From: Bradyrhizobium barranii subsp. barranii
GTDB taxonomy: Bacteria; Pseudomonadota; Alphaproteobacteria; Rhizobiales; Xanthobacteraceae
Length of the DNA: 64,000 nucleotides
Direction of reading: 5' to 3'
Assembly: GCF_017565645.3 (NCBI RefSeq)
Contig: NZ_CP086136.1
Coordinates: forward strand, 8,043,501-8,107,500
The notes under the pieces are model-generated. The model did no database searches and was not told the origin of the DNA. It saw only the letters and a program-made list of their open reading frames with translations. This document shows, one piece after another, positions 52,522 through 60,392 of this stretch; the stretch's first letter is position 1; each line of letters begins with the position of its first letter. A program made the translations under genes and the position numbers.

Positions 52522-53129
52522 GGCACACCGTGATGCTGACCATGCGGATGATCGGCGTGCGGGACGAGTGCGGAAGTGCTCGGCTTCAAGGGGCGAGCGC
52601 CATAAACGTTCGTATAGGTCCGTCATCCCTTACGTTAATTGAGCCGCTGATCGCGATCGTCTTAGCTGGGGGTATGCGGTAGCCACCTCGCTATCGCTGC
52701 CCTCCTTGGGCGTTTCCTCCCTAGACTTGGGCCGCTTGTGGCAACGCAGGCGGCCTTTTCTTTTGAGATAAAATGGCGGCAACATGAAGCGGCCGACCGA
52801 TGACCAAATCCTCACCGCGCTGTGCTGTGTCCGAAATGCAAGATCGCAGGCTCAGCGTCCCTCCCATTGCGATTGAGGACCTCTCTGGACCCAATCGGGG
52901 CTGGGGTTCTCTGAGGGGCATAGAAATGTGGGGGTACCGCGCGACCCCACCCTTTCAATATATTTGCCCTGGCGGTTTCCCGGGTTGCGTTGCGGACCCA
53001 ATCCAACATTTCACTTCGGATAGCGGCCATCGCCCGGACGTGCCCGTTGGTACTTTGAGGTGTGCTTTCTAGTGCAGATGCCGGATGAACGACGGCTTAC
53101 CGTTGCCGGGCATGGCGCAGCCGGGTAGT
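52522..53129. other. Gene-poor region of mixed composition
   Basis: About 600 bp between the small YD-repeat protein gene and the cyclase relic. I find no gene that I can support. Short frames (for example 52800-53072, plus strand) lack a ribosome-binding site and recognisable sequence. It looks like decayed DNA at the edge of an accessory region. Confidence 0.4.
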
Positions 53130-53255
53130 ACAATCCAGTTTCGTCGCAGCACATCCGCCGTCGCTTTTTGACGGACCATCCATCGCCGTGCTGCCATTCC
53201 AGAACGTGAGCGGTGATTCTGAGCAGGAATTATTTTGCTGATGGCATGGTCGGTT
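53130..53255 (+). pseudogene. Relic of an adenylate-cyclase-type/TPR signalling gene
   Basis: A frame reads FDGPSIAVLPFQNVSGDSEQ, then, after a single extra T near 53231, YFADGMV. The string SIAVLPFQN-SGD-EQEYFADGM is the well-known junction domain of class III adenylate cyclase/TolB-like/TPR proteins, numerous in Bradyrhizobium. Nothing of the cyclase domain or the TPR part remains, so this is a 125-bp fragment. It shows that a gene once stood here and was lost. Confidence 0.75.
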
Positions 53256-53276
53256 GCTTGGTTTACATTTCTGCCG

Positions 53277-54497
53277 TCATGAGCGACCGAATGTACGGCG
53301 CGAGTAGCTTGAGATTACAGACGTGACCCGTCTGCGAAAATCTCGCACGTCGGTGGGTTCCCTGAAATGCGCATCCTTGATCACGGGCGTCAGCTCGTTG
53401 CGAAGGGCTTCAGGCAGTGCGGCCATAAGTTCGTTCAGCGGTCCGTGAGGTGGAATTCGGACTAAATGTCCCCCAATTATTGCTACCCCGGGACCGCAGT
53501 TGATCACGCCCCAGAGGATGATCGCGATAATATCGTCCCGCTTGCCGCGCGGAATTCGGAGAGGTGGGGGACTCAACAAAAATCCACGTCCGGCGGAGGA
53601 ACCAGCGTTGGTATGTAGTTCACCCCAGCCAACAATCGCCCCGGAATCATTCATTCGAAATGCAAAGTCTGGACTCCAACCGGATCCGGACGGGAAGAGA
53701 TCGCTTACTGCTGTGATAAACCCTCCGCTTTGAAGATAGTAGTTAAATTCGTGCTCCAACAAGATTTGACCGTTAGCATTGAGGTCAACAATGCGGCCAT
53801 TTGAGAATGGCGTGAGTGTGTCGGTGGTGGCATCGTAAATTGCCTCTACTTCGGGGCCGCCCCGACCAAAAAACCAAACCCACAGCTTGTCGTCGTTGGT
53901 GATGCGAATTCCATTGGACATGAAGGTGGGATTTGCCACCGCGCGCAGATTTGCACCATCGTAAAAGACGGGCACTTCGAGCTGATCGAAGCCTAGTACC
54001 CACCCTTGAACTCCGATCGCGTGGCCAAGATCGTTGATATCTTTCAATTCAAGGAAGGCCGTCGATCCGGGTGGTTGCGACGGTAACGTTGGCAACACCC
54101 AAGTAACCGCCTGGGTGTTGCGGTTGAAGATAAAACCTCTCATATCATCCGAGACGTTCAGGCTCTTTGCCGCTGTTCCCACCACATCGCCGGAATTATT
54201 CAGCACCGGCTGTACAATTGTGGGATAACCCGGAATTGCGATCGGCTCGGTCGTATTCGTTTCAAGATTGTAAAGCGAGTACTCCCGCGCGGTGGAGCCC
54301 TGCACGAGGGCGAGGACAACGCGATCGTTGTTGATGGCCTGTACAGCTATGATCTCAGATGGAAGAGTGATGAGAGTGCCGTCCACGAGGCGGACAAAGT
54401 GTGGCGGGTTCAACCCGGAGCCCGTCAGGATGACGTCGCCTCGATTGCTTATTCCTTGTGGCTGCATCGGACCAAGATCTACGACAGAATAGCCCAT
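53277..54497 (-). CDS. HAF-like repeat protein, possible beta-propeller
   Basis: A 406-residue protein without an obvious signal peptide, starting MGYSVVDLGPMQPQGISNRG. Repeats of the form IN/LN-x-x-G-x-V/I occur several times: GISNRGDVIL, VLNNSGDVVG, DINDLGHAIG, DLNANGQILL and RMNDSGAIVGWG. This is the pattern of extracellular HAF-family repeat proteins, which probably form a beta-propeller. The C-terminal 80 residues (VINCGPGVAIIGGHLVRIPP and following) are different. Codon use and GC are lower than in the flanking core genes, which suggests horizontal origin. The substrate or role is unknown. Confidence 0.7.
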   Translation of the reverse strand: MGYSVVDLGPMQPQGISNRGDVILTGSGLNPPHFVRLVDGTLITLPSEIIAVQAINNDRVVLALVQGSTAREYSLYNLETNTTEPIAIPGYPTIVQPVLNNSGDVVGTAAKSLNVSDDMRGFIFNRNTQAVTWVLPTLPSQPPGSTAFLELKDINDLGHAIGVQGWVLGFDQLEVPVFYDGANLRAVANPTFMSNGIRITNDDKLWVWFFGRGGPEVEAIYDATTDTLTPFSNGRIVDLNANGQILLEHEFNYYLQSGGFITAVSDLFPSGSGWSPDFAFRMNDSGAIVGWGELHTNAGSSAGRGFLLSPPPLRIPRGKRDDIIAIILWGVINCGPGVAIIGGHLVRIPPHGPLNELMAALPEALRNELTPVIKDAHFREPTDVRDFRRRVTSVISSYSRRTFGRS

Positions 54498-54631
54498 GGG
54501 GTGTCTCCTGCAGATTTCTGATTATCCGGCTCCGGCGGTGCGCAACACCGACATCGGGCGCAAGTTGAGCATGATGCGCTGGGGCATCCGCCACCACCGC
54601 AATCCCCTTTCGCCATCCGGGACACCGACCG

Positions 54632-54919
54632 TCAGGCAGCAGCTTTGTTCTTGATTGCACCAATGAGCGCAGTGAGTATGGCTCCGCCAGCGCCACCGGC
54701 AACTACTTGCGAGATAACGCCGCCGACAGTCAGATTACCCGACTGGGCTGCGGCTACGACCGATGGCAGTAACAACGTCACGACCTGCCCGAGAACCCCG
54801 CCTCCGACCAGACCAGAAATGATGTTACCAGCGGTCCCAAGATCAAATGTCGGCGATGACTTGCCTGCGCCAACGCCGCCAAGCGCTCCTGCAAGAAGGT
54901 TTATCAAAATCTGCTCCAT
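54632..54919 (-). CDS. Small glycine-rich membrane-like protein
   Basis: A 95-residue protein starting MEQILINLLAGALGGVGAGK. It has three hydrophobic glycine- and alanine-rich segments resembling glycine zippers, with a short polar stretch SSPTFDLG between the first two. The ribosome-binding site AGGAGATC is well placed before the ATG, so I regard it as a real gene. Its composition recalls holin- or bacteriocin-like peptides and small structural proteins, but I cannot choose. It lies between the HAF-like gene and the SRAP relic. Confidence 0.6.
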   Translation of the reverse strand: MEQILINLLAGALGGVGAGKSSPTFDLGTAGNIISGLVGGGVLGQVVTLLLPSVVAAAQSGNLTVGGVISQVVAGGAGGAILTALIGAIKNKAAA

Positions 54920-55212
54920 TTCGATCTCCTGTGATCTGCAGCATTGGTAATCTCACACAAGACGAGACGGCTCCCGACGCGGGGTTTAGGGGGCGAGCGT
55001 CGGAGCCGTCCCGCTCCGCCGACCGCTCGCGTGCGGGTAGTCGATCCAAATGGTCGTCGGTGGGGTTGTAGCAAGCGGCAGGATCGCCCAACGACCATTG
55101 ATTTATGTCAACGCACTAAGGCAACCGAGACCACGGTCGGAGCGGCTAATAGCCGAAGCGTATGCCAATCGCCATAAGACTTGGGCTTGCGGCATCAGCG
55201 TAAAAGGATGCG
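54920..55212. other. Gene-free region between the glycine-rich protein gene and the SRAP relic
   Basis: About 290 bp with the probable promoter of the glycine-rich protein gene. No gene with a ribosome-binding site or recognisable motif is seen on either strand. Confidence 0.4.
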
Positions 55213-55437
55213 GTCTGGTTCGTACTGAATGAGCAGCGTCTGCTGTTCGCCTTCGCTGGCATCTGGACGACGTTCAGCGGTGATCGCGGCACGAAGTCGA
55301 AGCCGGTGCCGGGGCCGCATCAGGTCTACGGGTTTCTCACGACATCGCCCAACGCGGTGGTCGGGCCGATCCATCCCAAGGCGATGCCGGTGATCCTGAC
55401 GACCGACGAGGAGCGCGACGTTTGGATGCGCGCGCCG
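55213..55437 (+). pseudogene. Relic of an SRAP (YedK/HMCES-type) peptidase gene
   Basis: One frame of 75 codons reads VWFVLNEQRLLFAFAGIWTT, then SGDRGTKSKPVPGPHQVYGF, LTTSPNAVVGPIHPKAMPVI and LTTDEERDVWMRAP. This is the central and late part of SOS response-associated peptidases, which cross-link to abasic sites in single-stranded DNA. The N-terminal half, with the catalytic Cys2, is missing, as is the C-terminus, where a class E repeat follows at once. The fragment is truncated at both ends and cannot be functional. Confidence 0.85.
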
Positions 55438-55451
55438 TGCGCTACGCGGCG

Positions 55452-55484
55452 AGCCACCCTCTCCCACAAGGGGAGAGGGTAAGA
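55452..55484. repeat. Class E short hairpin repeat
   Basis: GAGCCACCCTCTCCCAC and AAGGGGAGAGGG form a short hairpin immediately after the SRAP relic. It may mark the breakpoint where the SRAP gene was cut. Confidence 0.6.
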
Positions 55485-55607
55485 ACATCGCAGCCCCCTA
55501 CTTATTCTCAACCCTCCTCGCGCATCTCGGGCTTTGCCGCCGCGACCGATTGTCGCTAGAACGGTCCCCGCAACAAAACCCAAACAACAACGCTGAGGGA
55601 GAAACAC

Positions 55608-56817
55608 ATGCAAAAACTCATCGCCGCCGTCGCGGCCGGATTTGCTCTCGCCGCCACGTCAGGCGCCGCGCAGGCGCAGATCTCAGACGACGTCGTCAAG
55701 ATCGGCGTGCTCACGGACATGTCGAGCCTCTATGCGGACGCGACCGGCAAGGGCTCGCTCGCCGCCGTCGAGATGGCGGTTGCCGATTACGGCGCCAAGG
55801 TCGCCGGCAAGCCGGTGCAGGTGGTCGCCGCCGATCACCAGAACAAGCCCGACGTCGGCGTCAACATCGCCCGCAACTGGTACGACAACGACAAGGTCGA
55901 CGCGATCTTCGACGTGCCGACATCCTCGGTGGCGCTGCCGATCTCGGCGCTGACACGCGAGAAGAACAAGATCAACATCAATTCCGGCGGCGGCTCGTCC
56001 GACATCACCGGCGTCGCCTGCTCGCCCAACACGGTGCACTGGACCTACGACACCTATGCGCTGTCGAACGTCGCCGGCAAGGCGATGGTGAAGCGCGGCG
56101 AGGACACCTGGTTCTTCGTCACCGCCGACTACGCCTTCGGCATGGCGCTGCAGCGCGACGCCGCCAACGTGGTCAAGGAGAGCGGCGGCAAGGTGCTCGG
56201 CGAGGTCCGCCATCCCCTCAACTCCTCGGACTTCTCGTCCTTCCTGCTGCAGGCCCAGGCCTCCAAGGCCAAGGTGGTCGCGCTGGCGAATGCCGGCGGC
56301 GATACCACCAACGCGCTGAAGCAGGCGGCCGAGTTCGGACTCGTTCAGGGCGGCCAGAAGATGATCGCGCTGCTCCAGGAGATCACCGACACCCATTCGC
56401 TCGGCATCAAGGCAACGCAGGGCCTGATCGTCACCGACGCGTTCTACTGGGACATGAACGAGGAGACGCGCGCCTTCTCGAAGCGGTTCAACGAGAAGGT
56501 CGGATATGCCGACCATGATCCAGGCCGGTCTCTACTCGGCGACCATGCACTATCTGAAGGCGATCGAGGCCATCAAGACCGACGAGGCGCCGAAGGTGAT
56601 GGAGCAGATGCGCAAAACGCCGGTCAACGACTTCTTCGCCAGGAACGGCAAGATCCGCATCGACGGCCGCATGGTGCACGACATGTATCTGTTCGAGGTG
56701 AAGAAGCCGGAGGAGTCCAAGGGCGAGTGGGACCTCTACAAGCTGATTGCCACCGTCCCCGGCGACGAAGCCTTCCGCCCGCTCGACAAAGGCGGCTGCC
56801 CGCTGGTGACGCACTGA
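55608..56817 (+). pseudogene. Branched-chain amino-acid-type ABC binding protein, interrupted by a frameshift
   Basis: The first frame gives MQKLIAAVAAGFALAATSGA with a signal peptide cleaved after AQA, then ISDDVVKIGVLTDMSSLYAD and the periplasmic-binding-protein type 1 (Leu/Ile/Val-type) fold up to RFNEKVG. Near 56500-56508 it switches to another frame, which continues MPTMIQAGLYSATMHYLKAI to the stop at 56817. The net change is one extra base or two lost. The two parts together give about 402 residues, the normal length. It is a recent pseudogene or a sequencing error. The membrane and ATPase genes are not nearby. Confidence 0.85.
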
Positions 56818-56824
56818 ACGTCCT

Positions 56825-56855
56825 CTCCCTCTCCCCGCAAGCGGGGCGAGGTGAA
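56825..56855. repeat. Class E short hairpin repeat
   Basis: CTCCCTCTCCCCGCAAGC and GGGGCGAGG form a hairpin just after the stop codon of the binding-protein gene. Confidence 0.6.
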
Positions 56856-56872
56856 AGACGAAAGACACGACA

Positions 56873-56905
56873 GCGCGCCCGGCGAAAACCGGGCGCGCTT
56901 CGTTT
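56873..56905 (+). terminator. Rho-independent terminator after the binding-protein gene
   Basis: A perfect 10-bp GC-rich stem, GCGCGCCCGG / CCGGGCGCGC, with loop CGAAAA is followed by TTCGTTT. It is probably the last chromosomal feature before the transposition module. Confidence 0.85.
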
Positions 56906-57188
56906 CGGCCTGTCCAACTGCCGAGAACCTGAGTCAAAGCTGCTAAGGTAACCCACAGTAAATGCGACGAACTCTCGGTTTCGGCTCCATTCTTTGCGAG
57001 TCTAGTTCGCGAAAAAGGCGAGCCATTTGATCATAAGCATCATATAAGCCGAGTCATTCGGTCGGCCACAATCGTCGGGCCACGCCGTCGCGTCCGAGGC
57101 GGGTTCGGTTGCTAAAACTCTATAGAGGAAGCATCGCGGCGCCTCGGTTTTGCCGAACCCCGGGCATGCGGCCTTTACCATCGCCGTA
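56906..57188. other. Junction region between flanking gene and tniQ; probable transposon end
   Basis: About 280 bp between the terminator and the tniQ stop. Similar short motifs recur: CTCTCGGTTTCGGCTC, GGGTTCGGTTGCTAAAAC and GCCTCGGTTTTGCCGAAC, which could be TnsB binding sites of an element end. I could not define a terminal TGT/ACA pair or a target-site duplication by eye. A short minus-strand frame (57002-57181) is not supported as a gene. Confidence 0.35.
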
Positions 57189-59324
57189 TCATCGTCCGTT
57201 TCTACGTTCTCTACGACCAACCGGGACACGCCGTCGCCACGATGGCACACTGATGCCGGCCCGCGATGCTTCCAGCCTAGCAAAGACGCACTCGCACTTT
57301 CGAAAGATCTCGTGGCGATCATAGAACACAGCGCCACTCTTCTCTAAAATTAAGATGGGCCGCACACCCAGACGCGACACACGCCGCCCAACGCGTCCTG
57401 GGAAAGTACTAAGGAACTCAGCCGCGGCCTCTTCCGATATGTACGCCTCCGCAATTCTGAGAACGTCGACGCGCCTAACCCTTCGGCTTTTTACACTTTT
57501 GCGCCCACCATTCTTCTCGATGTAAATACCAGATCTTTCCAGTAGCTCTCTTGCCACTGACCACCTCAGCTTCAAGATTTCGGTCGCCATTTGAAGGGTA
57601 ATAGTATCCCCGCAAACACCCTTTGGAACCTTCGAGTAAGCATACGAGCGGAATTCTGACTCTTCGACCAACAGGCGATGCACAGCGCTGGTCTGGTTGG
57701 TATCGACCCCGACACTGATCTTGCCCTCCAGGACCGCCTTCAAACCCAGATATGTGCCATCAGGCACCTTAGCCACTCCATTCACGAGGTGAACGGGTTG
57801 CATCAACTTTCTGGCCTTCGCTTCGATTTGTTCAAAGAGGGCCTTGATCCGACTACGATAAAGGTAAGACGCTGGCCTGATCGACGACTTCCCACGCCAG
57901 CACAATGCAACTTCCGGCCCGTCCGCATAACTGAGAAAGCCATCTGAAATGATACGCCGCAAGTTCGTTACGCTTAATCCCATCTCGAGCGCAGCGTTCG
58001 AAAATGAGACGAGATCCCAAAAGCGCTGCACCGCTCCCCCAACCTGCCGGGCGTCCAGCAGTACTGGCACGCCAGGCATGCGCGCCAGACCTCCGGGCGT
58101 TTTCACGAAACCCGGCACCTTCGTTAATTTGGAGATGCGGTTATAGTTCAGCCCATACAGCCGATACCTCTTGCAGGCCTCGGTTATTGAAATTGTGTCG
58201 TGCAGATATTTGGGCTCTCTGGTCTTCACCTTTGTATTTAGGGTCACACTCGAGCGTCGATTCAATGCATCTGGAATGTAAGATCTGAACTTGTTGACGA
58301 CGCGGACCGAAAACGGCTTTTGCTCGGTTAATTCGATCAGTACTCCAACGTACTTCTCACAACTCCAACGACCAGGTCGCTCCGGCGCTCGCTCTATCAT
58401 CATATCCAGCAGTTCATCGAATTTTGCAGGAAACCCCAGTACAATCTCTATACCGGCCACCAACTCCTCAGTCGTCCAGCTCACAAAATTTCCATTGCAC
58501 AAGCTCATTCGTCGTCTTCTTGCGATCGAACCGATTGGATCGCTACGCGCGACTGCAAACAGAATAATGAGTTCGAGAAGTTCGGCGCTGGAGAGATCTG
58601 ACAACTCAGCTGGGATTTGGCGCCTCGCGGCTTGCTGCTCCTTAACGTTCGGAGAATATAGACTGGCGAGAACTCGAATTTGCCGAAGCTGCTCCGGCTC
58701 GACAAACGAAGCGATCGTCTCCCTAAGATCGAAGCGGCATGCGGGATCGCCGCAGTTCTGTAGATTGTTTTTCCCCCACGTAAGGATCCTCCCGCACACG
58801 CATCGATCAATCAATTTCTCGCCGGTTTCGACGCAGCAAGTAAGCGGTAGCACGTCCCATATTGAACGGTGATATCCATGCTCGGCTACACTCATCGGTG
58901 CAATACGGCGGCGACCAGTTGAGAGACATTTGCGAGGAATTTCTTGGCCGTTTAGCCAAGCGACTTGACGCGGGGATGCTGCGTTGCTCGGACCTGTATA
59001 TAGTTTGGCCCGCAGTATATCGAGCGGTACATTCAATAGCTGCGAAAGCGGCTCCAGATCAATTCCCGAAAACGGCAGGCTACATCCGATAAGTTGGCCA
59101 GGAAACGAAATCCGGAGGACTTGGTCGAGGTAGTCACGCCCATTTTCCGTTCCTACACGAGCGACATAACTCAACAGGCTTTCGTGCGGGTACGGGAACT
59201 CTAGTTGCACGGGAAAGGGCCGCGTCTCCCGCTGCTTTCCCTCTACAGGGTCATCTAGAAAGAGTCCGCGAGCGTCAAGCCAATTGGTTCCTTTGGACAT
59301 CACAAGCGGCCTCGCTATTTCCAA
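57189..59324 (-). CDS. tniQ: TniQ/TnsD-like target-selection protein with long C-terminal region
   Basis: A 711-residue protein. The N-terminal TniQ domain (about 38-210) begins FPVQLEFPYPHESLLSYVAR and carries a zinc-finger region with CCVETGEKLIDRCVCGRIL and NCGDPACRFDL. The remaining 500 residues contain several likely helix-turn-helix segments, for example SITEACKRYRLYGLNYNRIS, ALEMGLSVTNLRRIISDGFL, and TLQMATEILKLRWSVARELL, fitting sequence-specific DNA binding. TnsD of Tn7 is about 508 residues, so this is longer. It should recruit TnsC to the target site. It overlaps tnsC by 10 bp and is the last gene of the module. Confidence 0.88.
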   Translation of the reverse strand: MEIARPLVMSKGTNWLDARGLFLDDPVEGKQRETRPFPVQLEFPYPHESLLSYVARVGTENGRDYLDQVLRISFPGQLIGCSLPFSGIDLEPLSQLLNVPLDILRAKLYTGPSNAASPRQVAWLNGQEIPRKCLSTGRRRIAPMSVAEHGYHRSIWDVLPLTCCVETGEKLIDRCVCGRILTWGKNNLQNCGDPACRFDLRETIASFVEPEQLRQIRVLASLYSPNVKEQQAARRQIPAELSDLSSAELLELIILFAVARSDPIGSIARRRRMSLCNGNFVSWTTEELVAGIEIVLGFPAKFDELLDMMIERAPERPGRWSCEKYVGVLIELTEQKPFSVRVVNKFRSYIPDALNRRSSVTLNTKVKTREPKYLHDTISITEACKRYRLYGLNYNRISKLTKVPGFVKTPGGLARMPGVPVLLDARQVGGAVQRFWDLVSFSNAALEMGLSVTNLRRIISDGFLSYADGPEVALCWRGKSSIRPASYLYRSRIKALFEQIEAKARKLMQPVHLVNGVAKVPDGTYLGLKAVLEGKISVGVDTNQTSAVHRLLVEESEFRSYAYSKVPKGVCGDTITLQMATEILKLRWSVARELLERSGIYIEKNGGRKSVKSRRVRRVDVLRIAEAYISEEAAAEFLSTFPGRVGRRVSRLGVRPILILEKSGAVFYDRHEIFRKCECVFARLEASRAGISVPSWRRRVPVGRRERRNGR

Positions 59325-60391
59325 GAAGCACGATCATATCGCTTAAACTTTCGGCGTCGCTCTTCTTCCAATCGTTCCAGGAGGGCCGCGAATGTTTCGT
59401 CGTCCAGCCACACTTCCTTGGCAGCCAGCAGACCTCCACGAAACGGATTTTTTCCCGCCCGCTTCATGAACAGCATCAAGCTATCAAACGCTCGCGCGAA
59501 ATGCTTGATCTCCATTTTTGATGCACCTTCCTCAAGTCCTATTCTCGCTGCTGCGTGGATGAGTTTCGCTGTGAAGCCGGGCCAGCCCTGACTCGCCAAG
59601 AGGATCCGCGACGCGAACTCCACTACAGCCAGCCCACCGATTTTTGAAAACGCGCCCGTTGCCACTATTTCATGGTCAAAGCTGGCCAGATAACCGCGAT
59701 ATTCTTTGAAATCCTCAGGGTCATAAACGTTGTAGGGGTCCACTCGGAACTCATAGTCGCCAATTCGTCCGGTCAATTGGTCGTTGACAAGAAAAATCCT
59801 TGCCAACCGCTCCGTTCCGGCGACGACGAATCCGCATGAGACATCATTGATTAGCTGTTTTATCCATTCGGCTGAGTCATGATTTACTTCGTCATTCTTT
59901 CGACTGACCAAGTGATGCAGTTCATCAAAAATAATCATCCTGACGTTCAGCTTCTCAATGTAGTGGTGTATTCGGCGGAGACGCTGCTTTTCCGTGCCCT
60001 GCGTGGGATCCGGATCGCCAAGTGCCCACAAGACGGCCGCCGCAATGTCGTTTACGCTGGCTCTAGCTGGAGTAGGAACATAGAGTACCGGCACTTCCTT
60101 GAACCGCCCCTTCTCGTCCAGATGCGGCGGATGAAGCGCTAGGAACAACTTGATAGCCGTGGTTTTCCCAGCTCGGGTTGGCGCGATAAGCGGCAGACAC
60201 GTCGACTCTGCCGTGCCGCCGCTTGACGCGAGCAGAAATTCGAGTTCATTCATGATTGCGTCGCACCGATCGTTCAGCACGATCAGACCTTTAATAGCCC
60301 TGTGAAGCGCCGCGCTCCTCCGAATAGCCGCATCTCCCTTCGAGCGATGTCTCTTGAGCGCTTCCAAATCAATCCCCGTCGTACGCTCCAT
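59315..60391 (-). CDS. tnsC: TnsC/TniB-like AAA ATPase of the transposase complex
   Basis: A 358-residue AAA+ protein. Walker A is APTRAGKTT (70-78), a variant lacking the first glycine of the canonical GxxxxGKT loop. Walker B is MIIFDELHH (152-160). Sensor-1-like residues are in CGFVVAGTERLARIFLVNDQ. In Tn7-like and Tn5053-like systems this protein forms filaments or rings on DNA, couples the target selector to TnsB and provides target immunity. It lies 1 bp downstream of tnsB. Confidence 0.92.
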   Translation of the reverse strand: MERTTGIDLEALKRHRSKGDAAIRRSAALHRAIKGLIVLNDRCDAIMNELEFLLASSGGTAESTCLPLIAPTRAGKTTAIKLFLALHPPHLDEKGRFKEVPVLYVPTPARASVNDIAAAVLWALGDPDPTQGTEKQRLRRIHHYIEKLNVRMIIFDELHHLVSRKNDEVNHDSAEWIKQLINDVSCGFVVAGTERLARIFLVNDQLTGRIGDYEFRVDPYNVYDPEDFKEYRGYLASFDHEIVATGAFSKIGGLAVVEFASRILLASQGWPGFTAKLIHAAARIGLEEGASKMEIKHFARAFDSLMLFMKRAGKNPFRGGLLAAKEVWLDDETFAALLERLEEERRRKFKRYDRASWK

Positions 60392-60392
60392 T

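Noticed and set aside
52800..53072. 90-codon plus-strand frame in the gene-poor region
   Set aside because: No ribosome-binding site, no domain and composition unlike coding DNA.
56911..56943. TGTCCAACTGCC as the left transposon terminus
   Set aside because: No matching inverted ACA end and no 5-bp duplication could be found to the right of tnsA.
57002..57181. Short minus-strand frame between tniQ and the flanking gene
   Set aside because: No ribosome-binding site or recognisable sequence; it overlaps the probable transposon end.
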